The notes beneath the pieces were generated by a model. It made no database searches. It was not told where the DNA came from and was given only the letters and a program-made list of their open reading frames with translations. A program made the position numbers and the translations under genes. Source: a bacterium (GTDB lineage Bacteria > Bacillota > Bacilli > Lactobacillales > Streptococcaceae). From it: a stretch of 64,000 nt of DNA. This document shows positions 1 to 8,887 of this stretch, piece by piece (within the stretch, counting starts at the first letter, position 1; every line of letters starts with the position of its first letter). The stretch spans positions 186,001 through 250,000 of the forward strand of contig CAJNCY010000002.1 of NCBI GenBank assembly GCA_905221375.1, read 5' to 3'.

Positions 1-173
1 TGAGCACCTGAAACAGTTCCGATTGAGTAGGCTGCGACTACGATTGCCAGACCAAAGGCAAAGGCGATTCCAAGGTGACCTAGGCCATCAAGACCATTTC
101 CAAAAACAACAGCTCCTGTTCCGATGAACACAAGCATGAACGTACCGATTAACTCAGCAACAAATTTTTTCAT
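1..173 (-). CDS. aqpZ: Aquaporin Z-type water channel, N-terminal part
   Basis: This is the first 57 codons of a membrane channel of the MIP/aquaporin family; the rest lies outside the window. The protein begins MKKFVAELIGTFMLVF and continues through a glycine-rich helix to AYSIGTVSGA, the segment just before the first NPA box in aquaporins. An AGGAG ribosome site lies a few bases upstream of the ATG at 171-173. Aquaporins of this type pass water (some pass glycerol) through the cytoplasmic membrane. Family assignment is firm from the N-terminal pattern; selectivity cannot be judged because the pore residues are missing. Confidence 0.85.
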   Translation of the reverse strand, partial: MKKFVAELIGTFMLVFIGTGAVVFGNGLDGLGHLGIAFAFGLAIVVAAYSIGTVSGA

Positions 174-428
174 TTTCTTTCTCCTTTTTTCAAAAACTAG
201 ATACTAGTCTATCAAAAGAAGGAAAGGGTTTCAAGAAAATTGTTTGGAAATTTTCAGGATAAAATTCTATAAAAACGGTAGTGTTTATTTGAAACATTTT
301 TTCTAAAGATATATAATGTCAATATAGTTCTAATAAGTTATTTATTCCCTAATTTGAACTAATTTTTACAACTTTGCTGTTCTTTTATGAACGTTTGAAT
401 GGTATCGTGGATACCAAGGAGGAATCAT

Positions 429-1193
429 ATGTCTAAAGTTGCTATTGTCACAGGTGCAGGTCAAGGAATCGGTTTTGCAATCGCAAAACGATTGGTTCAA
501 GATGGCTTTAAGGTAGGAGTCTTAGACTACAATCCCGAAACAGCTGAAAAGGCTGTTGCCGAATTATCAGCTGAAAATGCCTTCGCTGTCGTGGCCGATG
601 TTTCGAAACAGGCAGAAGTTGCACAAGCATTTCAAAAGGTTGTTGACCATTTTGGTGATTTGAATGTTGTCGTAAATAACGCTGGTGTTGCTCCCACTAC
701 TCCTCTTGATACAATTACTGAGGAACAATTTACACGCACTTTCGGTATCAACGTTGGTGGTGTCATTTGGGGTTCACAAGCTGCACAAGCGCAATTTAAA
801 GCACTTGGCCACGGAGGTAAAATTATCAACGCAACCTCTCAAGCCGGTGTAGTGGGTAATCCAAATCTAACTGTTTATGGTGGAACAAAGTTTGCTGTTC
901 GCGGAATCACGCAAACATTAGCACGTGATCTAGCAGACTCAGGCATCACTGTTAACGCCTACGCACCAGGTATTGTGAAAACACCAATGATGTACGACAT
1001 CGCTCATGAAGTTGGTAAAAATGCAGGAAAAGATGACGAGTGGGGTATGCAGACATTTGCAAAAGATATTACTCTAAAACGTCTATCTGAACCAGAAGAT
1101 GTGGCTGCTGCTGTCAGCTTCCTTGCAGGACCAGATTCAAACTACATTACAGGACAAACCATTATCGTTGATGGTGGTATGCAATTCCATTAA
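429..1193 (+). CDS. budC: Short-chain dehydrogenase, acetoin/diacetyl reductase type
   Basis: A 254-residue NAD(P)-dependent short-chain dehydrogenase. It has the Rossmann motif VTGAGQGIG near residue 7, the NNAG motif near residue 84, and a YGGTK active-site motif (YxxxK), ending in the typical VDGGMQFH. The pattern fits (S)-acetoin forming diacetyl reductase / 2,3-butanediol dehydrogenase, which disposes of diacetyl and acetoin and recycles NADH. I chose the ATG at 429 because AAGGAGG lies just upstream; an earlier in-frame ATG at 399 has no such site. It stands alone, followed by a terminator. Family certain, exact substrate inferred. Confidence 0.85.
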   Translation: MSKVAIVTGAGQGIGFAIAKRLVQDGFKVGVLDYNPETAEKAVAELSAENAFAVVADVSKQAEVAQAFQKVVDHFGDLNVVVNNAGVAPTTPLDTITEEQFTRTFGINVGGVIWGSQAAQAQFKALGHGGKIINATSQAGVVGNPNLTVYGGTKFAVRGITQTLARDLADSGITVNAYAPGIVKTPMMYDIAHEVGKNAGKDDEWGMQTFAKDITLKRLSEPEDVAAAVSFLAGPDSNYITGQTIIVDGGMQFH

Positions 1194-1201
1194 GATATAG
1201 G

Positions 1202-1236
1202 AAAAGAGGTTGGAAAATGATTCAACCTCTTTTGTT
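1202..1236 (+). terminator. Rho-independent terminator after the reductase
   Basis: Perfect 11-bp inverted repeat (AAAAGAGGTTG and its complement) with a ten-base loop, ending in a T-rich run; directly follows the reductase stop codon. Confidence 0.85.
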
Positions 1237-1300
1237 AGTTTTCATTATTAGTTAGGAGGATACAATAGAAACTCTTTCAATAAGTACTATTAGCTTATCC

Positions 1301-2092
1301 CTAGAATTGAAAAGACTGGATAGCTTCTTTCAAGTCATCTTGTAAACTATTTCTCTGATCAAGTTGGACATAGACTTCCAACAGACAGGATCTGAAGTTG
1401 GAAAATTTATAAAAATCTTCCCTTTCTTCTATCGGAAAGTCAACAGCTTTTATCCAAGAAGTCACTTGCTCTTGCTCCAACTTCCCTTGTAAAATAGGTT
1501 CATAGATCACTCTTGCTAGACGCCAATCCTCATCATCTGTAAAGCGAATCGAAACTCTTTTAAATAGTTGGCCAAGTATCTCAAATACTTCATGAACTCT
1601 GTTTTTAGGAAAGTCTGGATGACAAACCACCTCTGTCAGTAAATCAGCTCCATGCGCAAAAGCATGAACCCAACCATACTGACTTGAAAAACCCGTTGTA
1701 TCCTTTTCTTTTGAAAGATAATACAAACCTTGATGTAAAAGGACATTACGAATTCCTGCTTTTAATCCCTGATAAAAAATCGATTGCTGGTTGGCATCTG
1801 CAGACAAGAGATTTGCATAAATAAGCGCCCTAAAAGAACGTTCAAGGGTTGACAGTCCTACCTTATCAATCTCTTTATCTAACCCTCCATCAGCTGAGAC
1901 CACCTCAGCAATCAAATAAAATTGTTCCTGTGTAAATAGCTCTTCCTGAATCCCTCTAGCAAAGTTTGTAAAAACAAGATCATCGCGAATTTCTGGAGAA
2001 GGATCTCCCAAATGATCAAGCAACCATTGGATTTCTTCCTCATGATAACTTGGTTTTTCTTCTGCTATTTTTCTAAGTAACTCTTGATACAT
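1301..2092 (-). CDS. DUF2785 family protein
   Basis: A 263-residue soluble, helix-rich protein without signal peptide or membrane segment. It begins MYQELLRKIAEEKPSY and resembles the DUF2785 family, uncharacterised proteins common in Firmicutes; no catalytic motif is evident. I chose the ATG at 2092, which has an AGAGGT-like site upstream, because a longer reading frame would run into the upstream regulator. It lies 11 bases downstream of an HxlR regulator and is probably cotranscribed with it. Function unknown; family assignment from memory, moderate. Confidence 0.65.
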   Translation of the reverse strand: MYQELLRKIAEEKPSYHEEEIQWLLDHLGDPSPEIRDDLVFTNFARGIQEELFTQEQFYLIAEVVSADGGLDKEIDKVGLSTLERSFRALIYANLLSADANQQSIFYQGLKAGIRNVLLHQGLYYLSKEKDTTGFSSQYGWVHAFAHGADLLTEVVCHPDFPKNRVHEVFEILGQLFKRVSIRFTDDEDWRLARVIYEPILQGKLEQEQVTSWIKAVDFPIEEREDFYKFSNFRSCLLEVYVQLDQRNSLQDDLKEAIQSFQF

Positions 2093-2103
2093 GCTCAATA
2101 CCT

Positions 2104-2436
2104 CTACATTTCTAGCAACTTGATATAATCCAGCCCCCATTTCTCGACAGCATCTAAAACAACTCTGAATTCCTGCCCCATTTCAGTTAAGCTGTACTCA
2201 ACTCGTGGTGGAACTTCGGCATAGACCTTTCGTTGAACAATCTTATCCTTTTCTAATTGACGGAGATGACGGGTCAAAATAGTTTGAGTAATCCCAGGCA
2301 ATAATCTCTGCAATTCTTTAAATCGTTTGGTACCCGTACTCAACTGATAAATGATTACCAGTGCCCATTTCCCCGTTAAAACCCTCTGCGTTGTCGCAAA
2401 TGGACAAATACCATACTCACTCACTTTATTTGGCAT
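2104..2436 (-). CDS. HxlR family transcriptional regulator
   Basis: A 110-residue winged-helix regulator with the HxlR layout: an N-terminal Cys (GICPFATTQRVLTGKW, residues 10-25), the conserved LLPGITQTILTRHLRQLE recognition region, and a YSLTEMGQ wing. HxlR proteins often sense electrophiles or redox stress through the N-terminal cysteine and control a divergent gene. Here the divergent neighbour is a small NTF2-fold protein, and the intergenic region carries an 8-bp inverted repeat suited to a dimer. Signal unknown. Confidence 0.88.
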   Translation of the reverse strand: MPNKVSEYGICPFATTQRVLTGKWALVIIYQLSTGTKRFKELQRLLPGITQTILTRHLRQLEKDKIVQRKVYAEVPPRVEYSLTEMGQEFRVVLDAVEKWGLDYIKLLEM

Positions 2437-2477
2437 AAAATATCTTCTTTCTATTTTTTTTAAAAAAATTTATCTTT

Positions 2478-2509
2478 TAGTATCAATAATAGTACCACTT
2501 TTGATACTA
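2478..2509. promoter_or_regulatory. Candidate HxlR operator
   Basis: TAGTATCA at 2478-2485 and its exact complement TGATACTA at 2502-2509, with a 16-base gap, lie between the divergent HxlR gene and the NTF2-like gene. Position and symmetry suggest the regulator's binding site; binding itself is inferred. Confidence 0.55.
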
Positions 2510-2587
2510 GCTATCAAAAAAGTGTCTACTTGTTTTTTTGTTTGTAACTGTTACAATTATATCATAAAAAAGAAATGGAGAATAGAT

Positions 2588-2977
2588 ATGTCAACAAACT
2601 TAGAAATTTTCAATGCTTATAACCAAGCTTTAATTGCTGGTGACTTTCCTGGTGTCTTTGAAACGATGGCAGACGATATTATCTGGCATCAACCTGGTAC
2701 TCATAGTATATCGGGTACAGTTGTTGGTAAGGACAAGCTAGGAACTCACCTGGCTACATTTGCTGAGAAAACTAATGGAACCTTTAAGGTGATAACAAAT
2801 TGGGTTTCTGACAATAAGGATTTAATCGCAGCCAATGTTACTTTTCTTGGAACACGGGCTGATGGTACTGAACTCAATATGAACGGGATTGACCTCTTCC
2901 GCATTGAAGACGGAAAAATCAAAGAAGTTTGGCTCTTCTCTTCAGATCAAGCTGAAGAAGATAGCTTTTGGGGATAA
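2588..2977 (+). CDS. SnoaL/NTF2-like small protein
   Basis: A 129-residue protein with the NTF2/SnoaL-like pattern: an N-terminal helix (NAYNQALIAGD), DDIIWHQPG, and the closing FRIEDGKIKEVW strand. Members are small-molecule enzymes or stress proteins, and the pocket substrate cannot be predicted. I took the ATG at 2588, which follows AAATGGAGAA; a much longer in-frame extension upstream is Lys/Ile-rich noncoding sequence that crosses the regulatory region. It is divergent from the HxlR regulator, hence likely its target. A double-domain relative lies at 58339-59103 next to a MarR regulator. Confidence 0.75.
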   Translation: MSTNLEIFNAYNQALIAGDFPGVFETMADDIIWHQPGTHSISGTVVGKDKLGTHLATFAEKTNGTFKVITNWVSDNKDLIAANVTFLGTRADGTELNMNGIDLFRIEDGKIKEVWLFSSDQAEEDSFWG

Positions 2978-3145
2978 TTTAAGAGGCTAGGACAAAAAAT
3001 TTTGATTTTAGGAATTCTTTATTATAAATTTTTAAAATCGATAGATTAGAAAAAAAGCGAACAAGACAGAATTCTGAGTATCAGATAACTCGTTTTGTTC
3101 GCTTTTTATATTTAAGGTTAGACTTTTGTCCCAGACTCTTTTAAT
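2978..3145. repeat. Intergenic inverted-repeat element (terminator-like)
   Basis: The region between two convergent genes starts with AGAGGCTAGGACAAAA and ends with the near-complement TTTTGTCCCAGACTCT. Nested inside is a second inverted repeat (AAAAAGCGAACAAGAC with GTTTTGTTCGCTTTTT). The nested structure would end transcripts from both sides. The same end motif (TTTTGTCCCAGCCTCT) recurs near 48900, so this is a dispersed intergenic element rather than a unique terminator. I could not match it to a named family. Confidence 0.6.
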
Positions 3146-4942
3146 TTACTCTCCCAACTGGGCACTGTAGGCGATAATCTGGTCAACTGTGTCAGACAAG
3201 AATTGGATGGTATCACGGAGTGGTTTGTCTGTTGAGATATCTGCTCCGATAATCATGGCTGACTCAAGTGGTGTCTTGCTACCACCTGATTTGAGGAGAT
3301 TGAGCCAATCTTCAGCTCCAGTTTCTGAATGTTTCAGATGAAGGTAACCCGCAGTCGAGATGACTAGTCCTGCTGAGTAGGTGTAGCTATACAAGCCCAT
3401 GTAGTAGTGAGCTTGGCGCATCCAAGTCAAAGCTGCATCATCGTCAATTTCAATGGCATCTCCCCAGAAGTCTGTCAAGACTTCCTTCATAATGCTGTTG
3501 AGTTTGCTTGCTCCGAAAGTTTCTCCTTCTTCAATCAATGTATACACCTTACGCTGGAAGGCTGCTTCCAAGAGGTGGGTAATAAAGTTATGGAAGTAGG
3601 TGTCTGTCAAGCGATGGGCAAGAGCGAAACGTTTTTGACGTGGGTCGTCAGATTGGTGCTCCAAGTAGTCACTGAGAAGCAATTCATTGAAGGTCGAAGG
3701 CGCTTCAACATAGTAGGTCGACATGTGGGCATTAAAGTAGCTCTGGTGATTATCTGAAAAGATGAATTGACCAGAATGCCCGATTTCATGAATCAAGGTA
3801 TAGACATCGCTCAAACGGCCTGTCCAGCTCATGAGAACATAAGGATGCACGCGATATGGGTCCGCTGCATAGCCACCAGAATCCTTGCCACTATTGGCAG
3901 CAAAGTCCACCCAGCGCTCTTCTTGATAGCGAGCAACTTCCTGACAATATTCTTGTCCCAAAGGTTCTACGGACTTCATGACCAAATCATAGGCGTCGTC
4001 AATAGTCACTTGAGGATTAAGGGCGCTGTCCAAGTCCAATTTCCAGTCTGCAAAGGTCATCTTTTCAAGACCATTTACCTTGGCAACATGCTTGAGGTAT
4101 CTCTGAGCGACTGGCGCAAATTCCTGCATTATGAGGTCAATCTGGCGGTCAAACATGGCACGGTCCACTTCCTGCTCAGCCAGAAGATAATCAAAGACTG
4201 AGTCGTAACCTTTCATATCTGCCAGTAGTTTTTCAGACTTGACTTGGGCTAGATAGGCTGCTGCAGCCGTATTTTGGTGCTTACGAAGACCTTCTGAGAA
4301 GGAACGGAAAGATTTCTCACGGACCTCAGCATCCTCATGGTTTTGGTAGAAATTTTCATAGGTCACAAAGCTGTTTTTGTAGGTTTTTCCATGAACTTCA
4401 AAGTCATCCATTTCGAAATCCCCAGCTCGCATCTTAGTGTAAATATCCTGCGGACTGTAGAAAACCTCGCCGAGATTGGTCAAGGCCTTCTCCACATCAG
4501 CCCCTAGATAGTGGGCTTTTTTGATTTTGGCCTGACGAATGGCAGCTGTTAAATGAGGCAATTTACCCAAACGGTCCAAGACTTCCTCATCTGCTGCCAC
4601 CAAGGCATCGTCAAAGAAGGTCAGAGCTACGCTGGCGTCTGTTTCAAATTCCATCCCAGCTTGGGCGATGTTAGCAAATTCGTCATTGCTATAGTCTGTC
4701 GTCTGAGGCATAAATCCATAGTTACCAATATGGCTCATCTGAATGTAGATTTGTTCCAATTCCGCAAAGGCCTTCTCAAAATCCTCAAAAGTATGAAGAT
4801 TGCCCTTGTAATCACGGCTAAATTGATTGATGTCTTCACGAGCCTTCTCGATCGCACGTAAGAAATCCTCACGATCTTGATATAGGGCTGTTAAATCCCA
4901 AAGTTCCTTCTCTGGAAATTCTGAACGGTGTTTTTGTTCCAT
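3146..4942 (-). CDS. pepF: Oligoendopeptidase F (M3 zinc metallopeptidase)
   Basis: A 598-residue cytoplasmic M3B peptidase, full length for PepF. The zinc site HEIGH lies at residues 385-389, with the downstream glutamate helix around NELLLSDYLEH. PepF/PepB enzymes cut peptides of roughly 7-17 residues and help use imported oligopeptides. It starts MEQKHRSEFPEKELWDL, with a short spacer to the rsmE stop codon upstream; rsmE and prmA read in the same direction, so an operon prmA-rsmE-pepF is likely. There are no signs of truncation. Confidence 0.95.
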   Translation of the reverse strand: MEQKHRSEFPEKELWDLTALYQDREDFLRAIEKAREDINQFSRDYKGNLHTFEDFEKAFAELEQIYIQMSHIGNYGFMPQTTDYSNDEFANIAQAGMEFETDASVALTFFDDALVAADEEVLDRLGKLPHLTAAIRQAKIKKAHYLGADVEKALTNLGEVFYSPQDIYTKMRAGDFEMDDFEVHGKTYKNSFVTYENFYQNHEDAEVREKSFRSFSEGLRKHQNTAAAAYLAQVKSEKLLADMKGYDSVFDYLLAEQEVDRAMFDRQIDLIMQEFAPVAQRYLKHVAKVNGLEKMTFADWKLDLDSALNPQVTIDDAYDLVMKSVEPLGQEYCQEVARYQEERWVDFAANSGKDSGGYAADPYRVHPYVLMSWTGRLSDVYTLIHEIGHSGQFIFSDNHQSYFNAHMSTYYVEAPSTFNELLLSDYLEHQSDDPRQKRFALAHRLTDTYFHNFITHLLEAAFQRKVYTLIEEGETFGASKLNSIMKEVLTDFWGDAIEIDDDAALTWMRQAHYYMGLYSYTYSAGLVISTAGYLHLKHSETGAEDWLNLLKSGGSKTPLESAMIIGADISTDKPLRDTIQFLSDTVDQIIAYSAQLGE

Positions 4943-4952
4943 TTTCTTCCTC

Positions 4953-5696
4953 TTATTTCTCTAATTCTAATAAAACACTAAGGGCTGATAAGGCGTAAAG
5001 CGGTGCTGTTTCTGCTCGCAAAATACGAGGACCAAGTCCTGCTAAGACTGCTCCCTTAGCTTCAAAACTCTCAATTTCTGCAGGTGACAAGCCACCTTCT
5101 GGACCAAAGATAAAGAGCAATTTGTCTCCTTTCTCGAGTCCAGTAACTGCTTGTAAAAGCGCAGCGCTTTCTCCTTCTTTGGCCGACTCTTCATAAGCCA
5201 CTACGACGCGGTCAAACTGGTCAAGTTGGGCTAGAAAGTCTGCTTTCCTTTCAAAAAGCTGAATACTTGGAACAACATTACGCTTGCTTTGTTCTGCTGC
5301 TCCAAGGGCGATTTTTTCTAGTTTTTCAACCTTTTTACCCAATTTTTTGCCATCCCACTTGGCAACGGACCAATCGGCAGGGAAGGCCCAGATTTGGTTA
5401 GCACCCAGTTCTGTCACTTTTTGAGTGATAAACTCCAGCTTGTCCCCCTTGGGAAAGCCAGATGCAATGGTCACTTGGACTGGCAGTTCCACATTGTCAG
5501 CCAATTCTTGGATCAACTCAAACTGACGGGCTTCCACATCCAGCACACGCGCCAAGCGCTTAATTCCATCATCAAAGACCAAAGTAACCTCATCATCTTC
5601 TTTCAAACGCATAACCTGAAACATATGCTTGCTGGTTTCCTTGTCCTCGATGGTGACAGGAGAGATAGCACTGCCTTTGACAAAATACTGTTGCAT
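4953..5696 (-). CDS. rsmE: 16S rRNA (uracil-1498-N3)-methyltransferase
   Basis: A 247-residue SPOUT-class RNA methyltransferase. The C-terminal knot has FIFGPEGGLSPAEI followed by LGPRILRAETAPLYAL, the signature of RsmE, which methylates U1498 of 16S rRNA. I chose MQQYFVKG at 5696; four extra codons upstream would overlap the end of prmA. The stop of prmA is within two bases of the start, so translational coupling is likely. Confidence 0.93.
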   Translation of the reverse strand: MQQYFVKGSAISPVTIEDKETSKHMFQVMRLKEDDEVTLVFDDGIKRLARVLDVEARQFELIQELADNVELPVQVTIASGFPKGDKLEFITQKVTELGANQIWAFPADWSVAKWDGKKLGKKVEKLEKIALGAAEQSKRNVVPSIQLFERKADFLAQLDQFDRVVVAYEESAKEGESAALLQAVTGLEKGDKLLFIFGPEGGLSPAEIESFEAKGAVLAGLGPRILRAETAPLYALSALSVLLELEK

Positions 5697-5697
5697 G

Positions 5698-6648
5698 CTA
5701 GCCTCCAATCACACCGGAAATATCCTTGGTCTTCTTGAAGACACAGGCATTCCATTCCCCTTGGATCATGTGGGTTTCAAGGAAAAATCCAGCTGACTCA
5801 GCTGATTGGCGCACCATATCCCACTTGTCCTTAATAATTCCACTCATGATGAGGTAGCCTTCATCCTTGACCAAGCGGTAAGCATCATCCGTCAGATGAA
5901 CGAGGATATCCGCCAAGATATTAGCTACAATCACATCTGCCTCGATCTCAACTCCCTTAAGCAAGTCTCCTGCTGCTACATGGATGTTTTCCATACCAGG
6001 GTTTAGCTCAATATTTTCCTGAGCAACTCGAACTGCCACATCATCTAGGTCATAGGCGAAGATTTCCTTGGCACCAAGTAGCGAGCTGGCAATAGAAAGA
6101 ACCCCTGAACCAGTCCCCACATCTAGCACCGTTTCGCCACCACGAAGAACCTGCTCCAAGGCAAAGAGACTCATCTTAGTTGTCGGATGTGTCCCAGTCC
6201 CAAAGGCCATACCAGGATCTAGCTTGATAATCTTTTCTCCAGCAGTCGCCTCATAGTCTGTCCAAGACGGCACGATGGTCAAATCATGAGTAATACGAGC
6301 TGGTTCATAATATTTCTTCCAGTTGTCAGCCCAGTCTTCCTCAGCCAAGGCAGTCGTCCCCATCTTGAGCTCACCCAAATCCATAAAATCCGTCAATTCT
6401 TCTAAGCGAGCCTGCAAATCTGCCTCAACTGTTGCTATATCAACCGTATCAGGGTAGTAGGCGGTCACCACAATTTCTTCTTGCTGCTCAACCTCTGGGA
6501 AAATCTCGCCAAAACGATCCACATTTCCCACATAGTCCATACTGTCTTCGATTGCGACTCCTTGCGCTCCCAGCTCAATCAAGAGATTGGAAACCAATTC
6601 CTCCCCCTCACGCTTCACTGTAACTTTTAACTCTTGCCATGTTTCCAT
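5698..6648 (-). CDS. prmA: Ribosomal protein L11 methyltransferase
   Basis: A 316-residue protein that methylates ribosomal protein L11. It has the SAM-binding motif [14 protein letters not shown], the upstream [15 protein letters not shown] segment that is diagnostic for PrmA, and the VANILAD motif. I chose METWQELKV at 6648; an upstream ATG at 6675 adds nine residues without family support. It heads the prmA-rsmE-pepF group. Confidence 0.94.
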   Translation of the reverse strand: METWQELKVTVKREGEELVSNLLIELGAQGVAIEDSMDYVGNVDRFGEIFPEVEQQEEIVVTAYYPDTVDIATVEADLQARLEELTDFMDLGELKMGTTALAEEDWADNWKKYYEPARITHDLTIVPSWTDYEATAGEKIIKLDPGMAFGTGTHPTTKMSLFALEQVLRGGETVLDVGTGSGVLSIASSLLGAKEIFAYDLDDVAVRVAQENIELNPGMENIHVAAGDLLKGVEIEADVIVANILADILVHLTDDAYRLVKDEGYLIMSGIIKDKWDMVRQSAESAGFFLETHMIQGEWNACVFKKTKDISGVIGG

Positions 6649-6785
6649 ATTTAAGATACCAAGCCCGTAGAACACAAAGCCAAAATAGGAAATTCTCTGA
6701 AGACGCTTGGGTCTAAGAGAAGTTTATCTTTTTGGCACAGTGTTTAGGGCGGGTTCAGTTTAGAAATTTAACTGAACCATCCTTT

Positions 6786-7214
6786 CTAATCACTTACTTT
6801 TAAATAATCTTTTAATCTCTCTTGCAACTGAGGCACAACTTGACTGGAACTAAGAAATTCCTCAACATTCACCAGCTGATAACCCTGTCCTTCATCACCA
6901 AAGGTGATATTGTCAAACTGTTCTTGACTTAGCTGACCAACCATAAAGACAGAGTGCCGACCTTCATAGAGCATACTTGGATAAACCTTACTCCAAAGTA
7001 GACAATCCTCAGTCAGATGAATGCCCAGTTCTTCATAAACTTCACGCGCCACGCACTCAAAAGGACTTTCATCCCCCTCTCGTCCCCCACCGGGCAGTTC
7101 CCACATATTGGGCCAGGGAATGCTCGCCTTATCATCGCGTAAGATAGTCAATAGCTTATCCCCACAAAACAAAGCAATCTTACAGCCTGTGAAATCAGAA
7201 ATCTCTATTTCCAT
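6786..7214 (-). CDS. Nudix hydrolase
   Basis: A 142-residue Nudix protein. The Nudix box spans residues 42-64, with REVYEELGI supplying the metal-binding glutamates. WPNMWELPGGG before it is typical of MutT/ADP-ribose-like members that hydrolyse nucleoside diphosphates linked to another moiety. The substrate cannot be told from sequence. One base separates its start from the stop of the upstream M50-like gene, so it is in the same operon. Confidence 0.88.
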   Translation of the reverse strand: MEIEISDFTGCKIALFCGDKLLTILRDDKASIPWPNMWELPGGGREGDESPFECVAREVYEELGIHLTEDCLLWSKVYPSMLYEGRHSVFMVGQLSQEQFDNITFGDEGQGYQLVNVEEFLSSSQVVPQLQERLKDYLKVSD

Positions 7215-7215
7215 G

Positions 7216-8283
7216 TTAGACTCCTTCGGTTAATTCCTTCTCCAGCTCGGCTAACCAGTTTTGATAATAACTTTTCTCATCCCGTAACATCCGGCTGCTA
7301 TTCATTTTCTGTCTAGCAATCTTCATAGCCTTGTGAGTTTGAACTACATCTTTCTTTACCTTAAATTGATACCAAGCTTGAATGACCTGCATATCTGCTG
7401 TTTTTAGAGATAAAAAGGATTTGACCCCTCGAATACTTGCATATTCTTCCGCTTTCTTATTATCTCCTTCTATCAGAGCAATTTGAAGAAGGTATAATTG
7501 AGAAATAGTTTTAGACATTGGATTATCTGTTTTCTCTAACACAGACTGAAACTGTTGCTTTGCAAGCTCTATATTATCATCCAATATGAATACCAACCCC
7601 TGAAGAGTCTGAACACTTTCTGCAAAACTCCCTCTCACATCCTCATCAACAGACATGATAAAGTCTTTTAAATCATATTCTTGAGGAGCTAGCAAGGTCT
7701 GGGCAGAATGCCTCAACATCAAGTAGGCGTATTTCGTATTTTCAGGGTGTTGTAGCAATTCCCAAATTTTTGCGCCATCGGTGATGCCGACTGGCAAAAT
7801 GTTATTTAAGAAGAAAGAGAAATTAATAAAAATCCAAGTTCCTGCAAAATACCAGCTTCTTGTCAAAAATCCAAACACTATCGCCAATAATATCAAGCTG
7901 AGATGAACTATCAAGCCTCCTGAAAGCATCAGGATGATTCTTTGATCGCTTTCATCCTCTTTTAAACCAATGTATTGAGCACCAACATTTCTCAGAATGG
8001 CTGTTCTACTAAGATGAAACCTGCCTGACTTTTTAGTCAAAATAAAATGTCCTAATCCAAAAGCCACCAGCCGATAGCCTGTCAAGTAGCCACAAAAAGC
8101 ATGTCCCAGCTCATGAAGAATAAAGATTAAATATATACTTAGAAGAGCGAAGGCATAACCAAAAGTAAAGACTAAAACTGCGGAATACCCCAACTCTGCA
8201 AATGCGATGGTTCCACAAGCAAAAGCTAGCATCATCACAAGAACAGACACTGTCTGAATCAAATACGTCACAATTTTTTTCAT
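7216..8283 (-). CDS. M50-like membrane metalloprotease
   Basis: A 355-residue protein with several N-terminal membrane helices. The zinc-protease motif HELGH is at residues 57-61, inside the second helix, as in site-2/SpoIVFB-like M50 proteases. DGAKIW around residue 170 could supply the third metal ligand (NPDG-like, though the consensus NxxPxxxLDG is degenerate here). The C-terminal 150 residues are a soluble helical region that looks TPR-like. I chose MKKIVTYL at 8283. M50 enzymes cut within the membrane; the substrate is unknown. It lies between Nudix and DUF3013 genes, all in one direction. Confidence 0.7.
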   Translation of the reverse strand: MKKIVTYLIQTVSVLVMMLAFACGTIAFAELGYSAVLVFTFGYAFALLSIYLIFILHELGHAFCGYLTGYRLVAFGLGHFILTKKSGRFHLSRTAILRNVGAQYIGLKEDESDQRIILMLSGGLIVHLSLILLAIVFGFLTRSWYFAGTWIFINFSFFLNNILPVGITDGAKIWELLQHPENTKYAYLMLRHSAQTLLAPQEYDLKDFIMSVDEDVRGSFAESVQTLQGLVFILDDNIELAKQQFQSVLEKTDNPMSKTISQLYLLQIALIEGDNKKAEEYASIRGVKSFLSLKTADMQVIQAWYQFKVKKDVVQTHKAMKIARQKMNSSRMLRDEKSYYQNWLAELEKELTEGV

Positions 8284-8301
8284 AAACTCTCCCAATAATC
8301 C

Positions 8302-8772
8302 CTAGTATCTCGGATAAGGATAAAATTCTCCCTCTTCCAAGCCGACTTTTCCTTCCTCAAAGACTTCTTGGTTCCATTCCATGACAAATTCTTCTGCTTC
8401 TGGGTCTTCCAAAAAGTCCATAAGGGCATCTAGCCCAACCTCAGCAGTATCTTTAAGGAAAAGAGCAAAATAAGCTAAAAATTCACGGGAAAATCCTTTT
8501 TTAGGCAGGTAAGGAATAACAGTCAAATAGTCTTCTGCATTGACGGTTGACTTAGCAGGATTGTAAAAAAGGACTGCTTCCTCAAAGAGGATATCGTCTG
8601 ACGAAACCTCCCCGTCTTCATCCACCATCTCCACACCGGCAGCATTTTGCGCTTCCAATAGAAAACTCACTTCTACCGCATGGTTGCGCTTGTCCCAACT
8701 AATCTCAAAGTCGAAGGGAAAGTTCTTCTCCAACTCTTCCTCTAAAACATCTAAAAATCCATATGTTGCCAT
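8302..8772 (-). CDS. DUF3013 family protein
   Basis: A 156-residue acidic protein without membrane segments, beginning MATYGFLDVLEEELEKNF and ending FYPYPRY. It matches my memory of DUF3013, a family largely restricted to streptococci and relatives with no known function. It is first in the DUF3013 / M50-like / Nudix group and is divergent from rarA. Confidence 0.7.
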   Translation of the reverse strand: MATYGFLDVLEEELEKNFPFDFEISWDKRNHAVEVSFLLEAQNAAGVEMVDEDGEVSSDDILFEEAVLFYNPAKSTVNAEDYLTVIPYLPKKGFSREFLAYFALFLKDTAEVGLDALMDFLEDPEAEEFVMEWNQEVFEEGKVGLEEGEFYPYPRY

Positions 8773-8887
8773 TTTGTCCTCTTTCTATGCGACTCTTTAA
8801 TCGCCCCGATTGCTCGGAAATATGCTAAAATAGATACTACCATCTTACCACATATGTATCAGAAAATCCACGTTAGAAAGGACTGCT

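Noticed and set aside
11..428. Riboswitch between aqpZ and the reductase
   Set aside because: The gap is AT-rich with only weak -10-like strings; no stable fold or known motif seen.
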